DNA from: a bacterium
GTDB taxonomy: Bacteria > Patescibacteriota > Patescibacteriia > Patescibacteriales > JAKAJF01
Direction of reading: 5' to 3'
DNA length: 7,039 nt
Assembly: GCA_021813875.1 (NCBI GenBank)
Contig: JAKAJF010000047.1
Coordinates: 1 to 7,039, forward strand
The position numbers were made by a program, and so were the translations under genes. Position 1 is the stretch's first letter; the number at the start of each line of letters is the position of its first letter. The notes beneath the pieces were generated by a model that ran no database searches, was not told where the DNA came from, and saw only the letters and a list, made by a program, of their open reading frames with translations. This document shows, in pieces, positions 5,931-7,039 of the stretch.

Positions 5931-6212
5931 TTATTTTTTGGGCATGACGCTCACAACCTTGGTTAATTCCATGCTGTTGTCGAACTTTTTGATCTTCTTG
6001 GTCGAGAATTTCACCAGGCCTGCCGCCAGGGCGAATAGGGTATCGTCTCCGCCGCGTTCTACGTTGAGGCCGGGGCGATATTTGGTCCCTCTCTGGCGGA
6101 TGATGATGCTGCCTGCTTTGGCAAATTGGCCGTCCTGGATCTTGACTCCGAGGCGCTTACTTGCCGAATCGCGGCCCAACGATGTTGAACCGGCTGCTTT
6201 CTTATGTGCCAT
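5931..6212 (-). CDS. rpmA: 50S ribosomal protein L27
   Basis: L27 is a large-subunit protein whose N-terminal arm reaches toward the peptidyl transferase centre. The 93 residues show the family pattern: MAHKKAAGSTSLGRDSASKRLGVK (1-24), then the beta domain with SIIIRQRGTKYRPGLNVERGGDDTLFAL. The protein starts directly with MAHKK and has no cleavable N-terminal extension of the Firmicutes type. The usual partner rplU (L21) is not upstream; instead a divergent Rrf2 regulator is found, so rpmA is a single-gene unit here. It has its own strong promoter (6279-6307), a leader of about 60 nt without a Shine-Dalgarno site, and the terminator at 5893-5922. Confidence 0.97.
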   Translation of the reverse strand: MAHKKAAGSTSLGRDSASKRLGVKIQDGQFAKAGSIIIRQRGTKYRPGLNVERGGDDTLFALAAGLVKFSTKKIKKFDNSMELTKVVSVMPKK

Positions 6213-6278
6213 ATTGTTTCAATTTACCAATTATCAAGCGATTTGCAATTGGAAATAAAAGTTAATATTTACTTTAAT

Positions 6279-6307
6279 AAGATAGCAGGAATGCGGGGGG
6301 GTGTCAA
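6279..6307 (-). promoter_or_regulatory. Sigma70-type promoter of rpmA
   Basis: On the minus strand a perfect -35 TTGACA (6307-6302), a 17-bp spacer that begins with seven C, and a -10 TATCTT (6284-6279). Initiation near 6272 gives a leader of about 60 nt. The -35 stands back to back with the -35 of the Rrf2 gene, making the inverted pair TGTCAAG (6302-6308) and CTTGACA (6322-6328). Confidence 0.75.
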
Positions 6308-6322
6308 GATTTTAAATAAAAC

Positions 6323-6352
6323 TTGACAGGGCAGTCTTCTTATAGCTATACT
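6323..6352 (+). promoter_or_regulatory. Sigma70-type promoter of the Rrf2 regulator gene
   Basis: A perfect -35 TTGACA (6323-6328), an 18-bp spacer and a -10 TATACT (6347-6352). Initiation near 6359 leaves a leader of about 22 nt before the ATG at 6381. The -10 overlaps the left arm of the operator-like inverted repeat at 6349-6374. Confidence 0.75.
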
Positions 6353-6374
6353 AAAAATACCAACCTTTTTAGTA
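6349..6374 (+). promoter_or_regulatory. Probable Rrf2 autoregulatory operator (perfect 9-bp inverted repeat)
   Basis: TACTAAAAA (6349-6357) and TTTTTAGTA (6366-6374) are perfect reverse complements separated by 8 bases (TACCAACC). The 26-bp site covers the end of the -10 box and the predicted start of transcription, where a bound dimer would block the polymerase. Rrf2 proteins such as IscR and NsrR commonly bind dyads of this size in their own promoters. The site could also fold as an RNA hairpin close to the start codon. Confidence 0.6.
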
Positions 6375-6380
6375 GGTATT

Positions 6381-6782
6381 ATGAAGTTTTCAACCAGATC
6401 CACATATGGTTTAAGGGCCATGATCAGTTTAGCTCAAAGATGGGGGAAAGGAAGCATTTCCCTTTTAAGCATCTCTGAATCAGAAAAGATATCCCACGGC
6501 TATTTGGAAAGGATCTTTTCCAAGCTCAAAAAAGCGCAGCTGGTCAAGAGCGAAAAAGGCGCTTCGGGCGGCTACGAATTGGCCAAAAGCCCGGAAGAGA
6601 TCACTATCCTGGAAATCGTCAACGCCCTGGAAGACGGGGCGCCTCTGCTTTATTGCTTAGATGAGAACGGCAAGGTCTATTGCAGCAGCAAATGCCATTG
6701 TGGCGTCACTTCGGTGCTTTTGAAAGTCAGAGAAGCTGTCAATACGGCCCTGAAAGATATCAAATTGCAGAATCTGATATGA
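6381..6782 (+). CDS. Rrf2 family transcriptional regulator, probably Fe-S binding
   Basis: The 133 residues match the Rrf2 family throughout. The N-terminal winged helix starts MKFSTRSTYGLRAMISLA (1-18), with a recognition region SISESEKISHGYLERIFSKLKKAQLVKS (30-57) and the wing GASGGYELAKSPEEITILEIVNALE (60-84). A cysteine cluster follows: C92, C101, C105 and C107, with H106. IscR of E. coli uses C92, C98, C104 and H107 to bind a [2Fe-2S] cluster, so a redox- or iron-sensing cluster is likely here, although the spacing differs and assignment to IscR, NsrR or another subgroup is not possible. No iscS or iscU is visible next to it. The gene has its own promoter with an inverted repeat over it (likely autoregulation), and its stop overlaps the start of the next gene (ATGA, 6779-6782), which implies translational coupling. 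Confidence 0.93.
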   Translation: MKFSTRSTYGLRAMISLAQRWGKGSISLLSISESEKISHGYLERIFSKLKKAQLVKSEKGASGGYELAKSPEEITILEIVNALEDGAPLLYCLDENGKVYCSSKCHCGVTSVLLKVREAVNTALKDIKLQNLI

Positions 6783-7039
6783 GGAAATATTTATCTATCC
6801 TCGCCATCTTCCTGATTTTCCTGCCGGCCGTGGCTCGTGCCGCCGTCGATTCTGACGGCGACGGCCTGTCGGACGAGGATGAAATCAAGATCTATCATAC
6901 CGACCCGAATAACCCGGATACGGACGGCGATGGTTACAATGATGGCCTGGAGCTGAGAAACGGCTATTCACCTTACAATCCCCGAAAGGTGAAGCTGGAC
7001 AAGAGCGACATAGACGGAGACGGGCTCTCAGATGCCTTG
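6779..7039 (+). CDS. Secreted protein with thrombospondin type 3 (calcium-binding) repeats (partial, C-terminus outside window)
   Basis: The 87 visible residues begin with a clear signal peptide: MRK, a hydrophobic core to about residue 17, and a likely cleavage site after ARA (21). Aspartate-rich TSP3-type repeats follow: DSDGDGLSDEDE (24-35), DTDGDGYNDGLE (47-58) and DIDGDGLSDA (77-86), with the companion segments TDPNNP and GYSPYNP. Such repeats bind calcium in known families, so this part probably forms a rigid stalk or spacer outside the cell. In comparable proteins the repeats often precede an enzymatic or wall-binding domain, which here would lie past the window edge and cannot be named. 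The ATG overlaps the stop of the Rrf2 gene by 4 bp, and there is no Shine-Dalgarno site, so expression probably follows that of the regulator. Confidence 0.88.
   Translation, partial: MRKYLSILAIFLIFLPAVARAAVDSDGDGLSDEDEIKIYHTDPNNPDTDGDGYNDGLELRNGYSPYNPRKVKLDKSDIDGDGLSDAL

Overview
The window looks like chromosomal sequence from a bacterium of the Candidate Phyla Radiation (Patescibacteria), probably a Parcubacteria-like lineage. This is inference. It rests on the divergent but intact CTP synthase and MurA, the absence of recognisable Shine-Dalgarno sites in front of nearly all genes, short sigma70-type promoters with short leaders, the secreted thrombospondin-type-3 (TSP3) protein and PEGA-domain protein typical of such genomes, and an L27 gene that stands alone without its usual L21 partner. 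No marker here fixes the taxon.

Layout. Positions 1-2258 (minus strand) hold a murA gene followed, 3 bp downstream, by a membrane-anchored PEGA/beta-propeller protein that runs off the left edge. A compact divergent promoter region (about 2259-2364) separates this pair from a plus-strand pair: a C-terminal processing peptidase of family S41 (ctpA-like, 2365-3633) and CTP synthase (pyrG, 3691-5349). Positions 5350-5930 hold an AT-rich island: a small DUF559 (PD-(D/E)XK/Vsr-like) nuclease gene, bracketed by three copies of a roughly 38-bp palindromic repeat and closed by a bidirectional terminator. Then comes rpmA (ribosomal protein L27, minus strand, 5931-6212). A second divergent promoter region (6213-6380) follows, with two good sigma70 promoters and a perfect 9-bp inverted repeat over the -10 of an Rrf2-type regulator (6381-6782). 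The regulator overlaps by 4 bp the start of a secreted TSP3-repeat protein that runs off the right edge.

How the parts relate. Most of the window is core cell biology: peptidoglycan precursor synthesis, envelope proteolysis, pyrimidine synthesis and the ribosome. The accessory part is the nuclease/palindrome cassette sitting in the convergent pyrG-rpmA gap. It has much lower GC than its neighbours, the window's only consensus Shine-Dalgarno site, and a repeat that supplies the last twelve codons and the stop codon of the nuclease. It resembles in outline a REP/RAYT arrangement (palindromes with a cognate nuclease), but with a different nuclease fold, and is the best candidate here for an undescribed mobile or domesticated system. 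The second item of interest is the self-regulated Rrf2 (likely Fe-S) regulator translationally coupled to a secreted calcium-binding-type protein.
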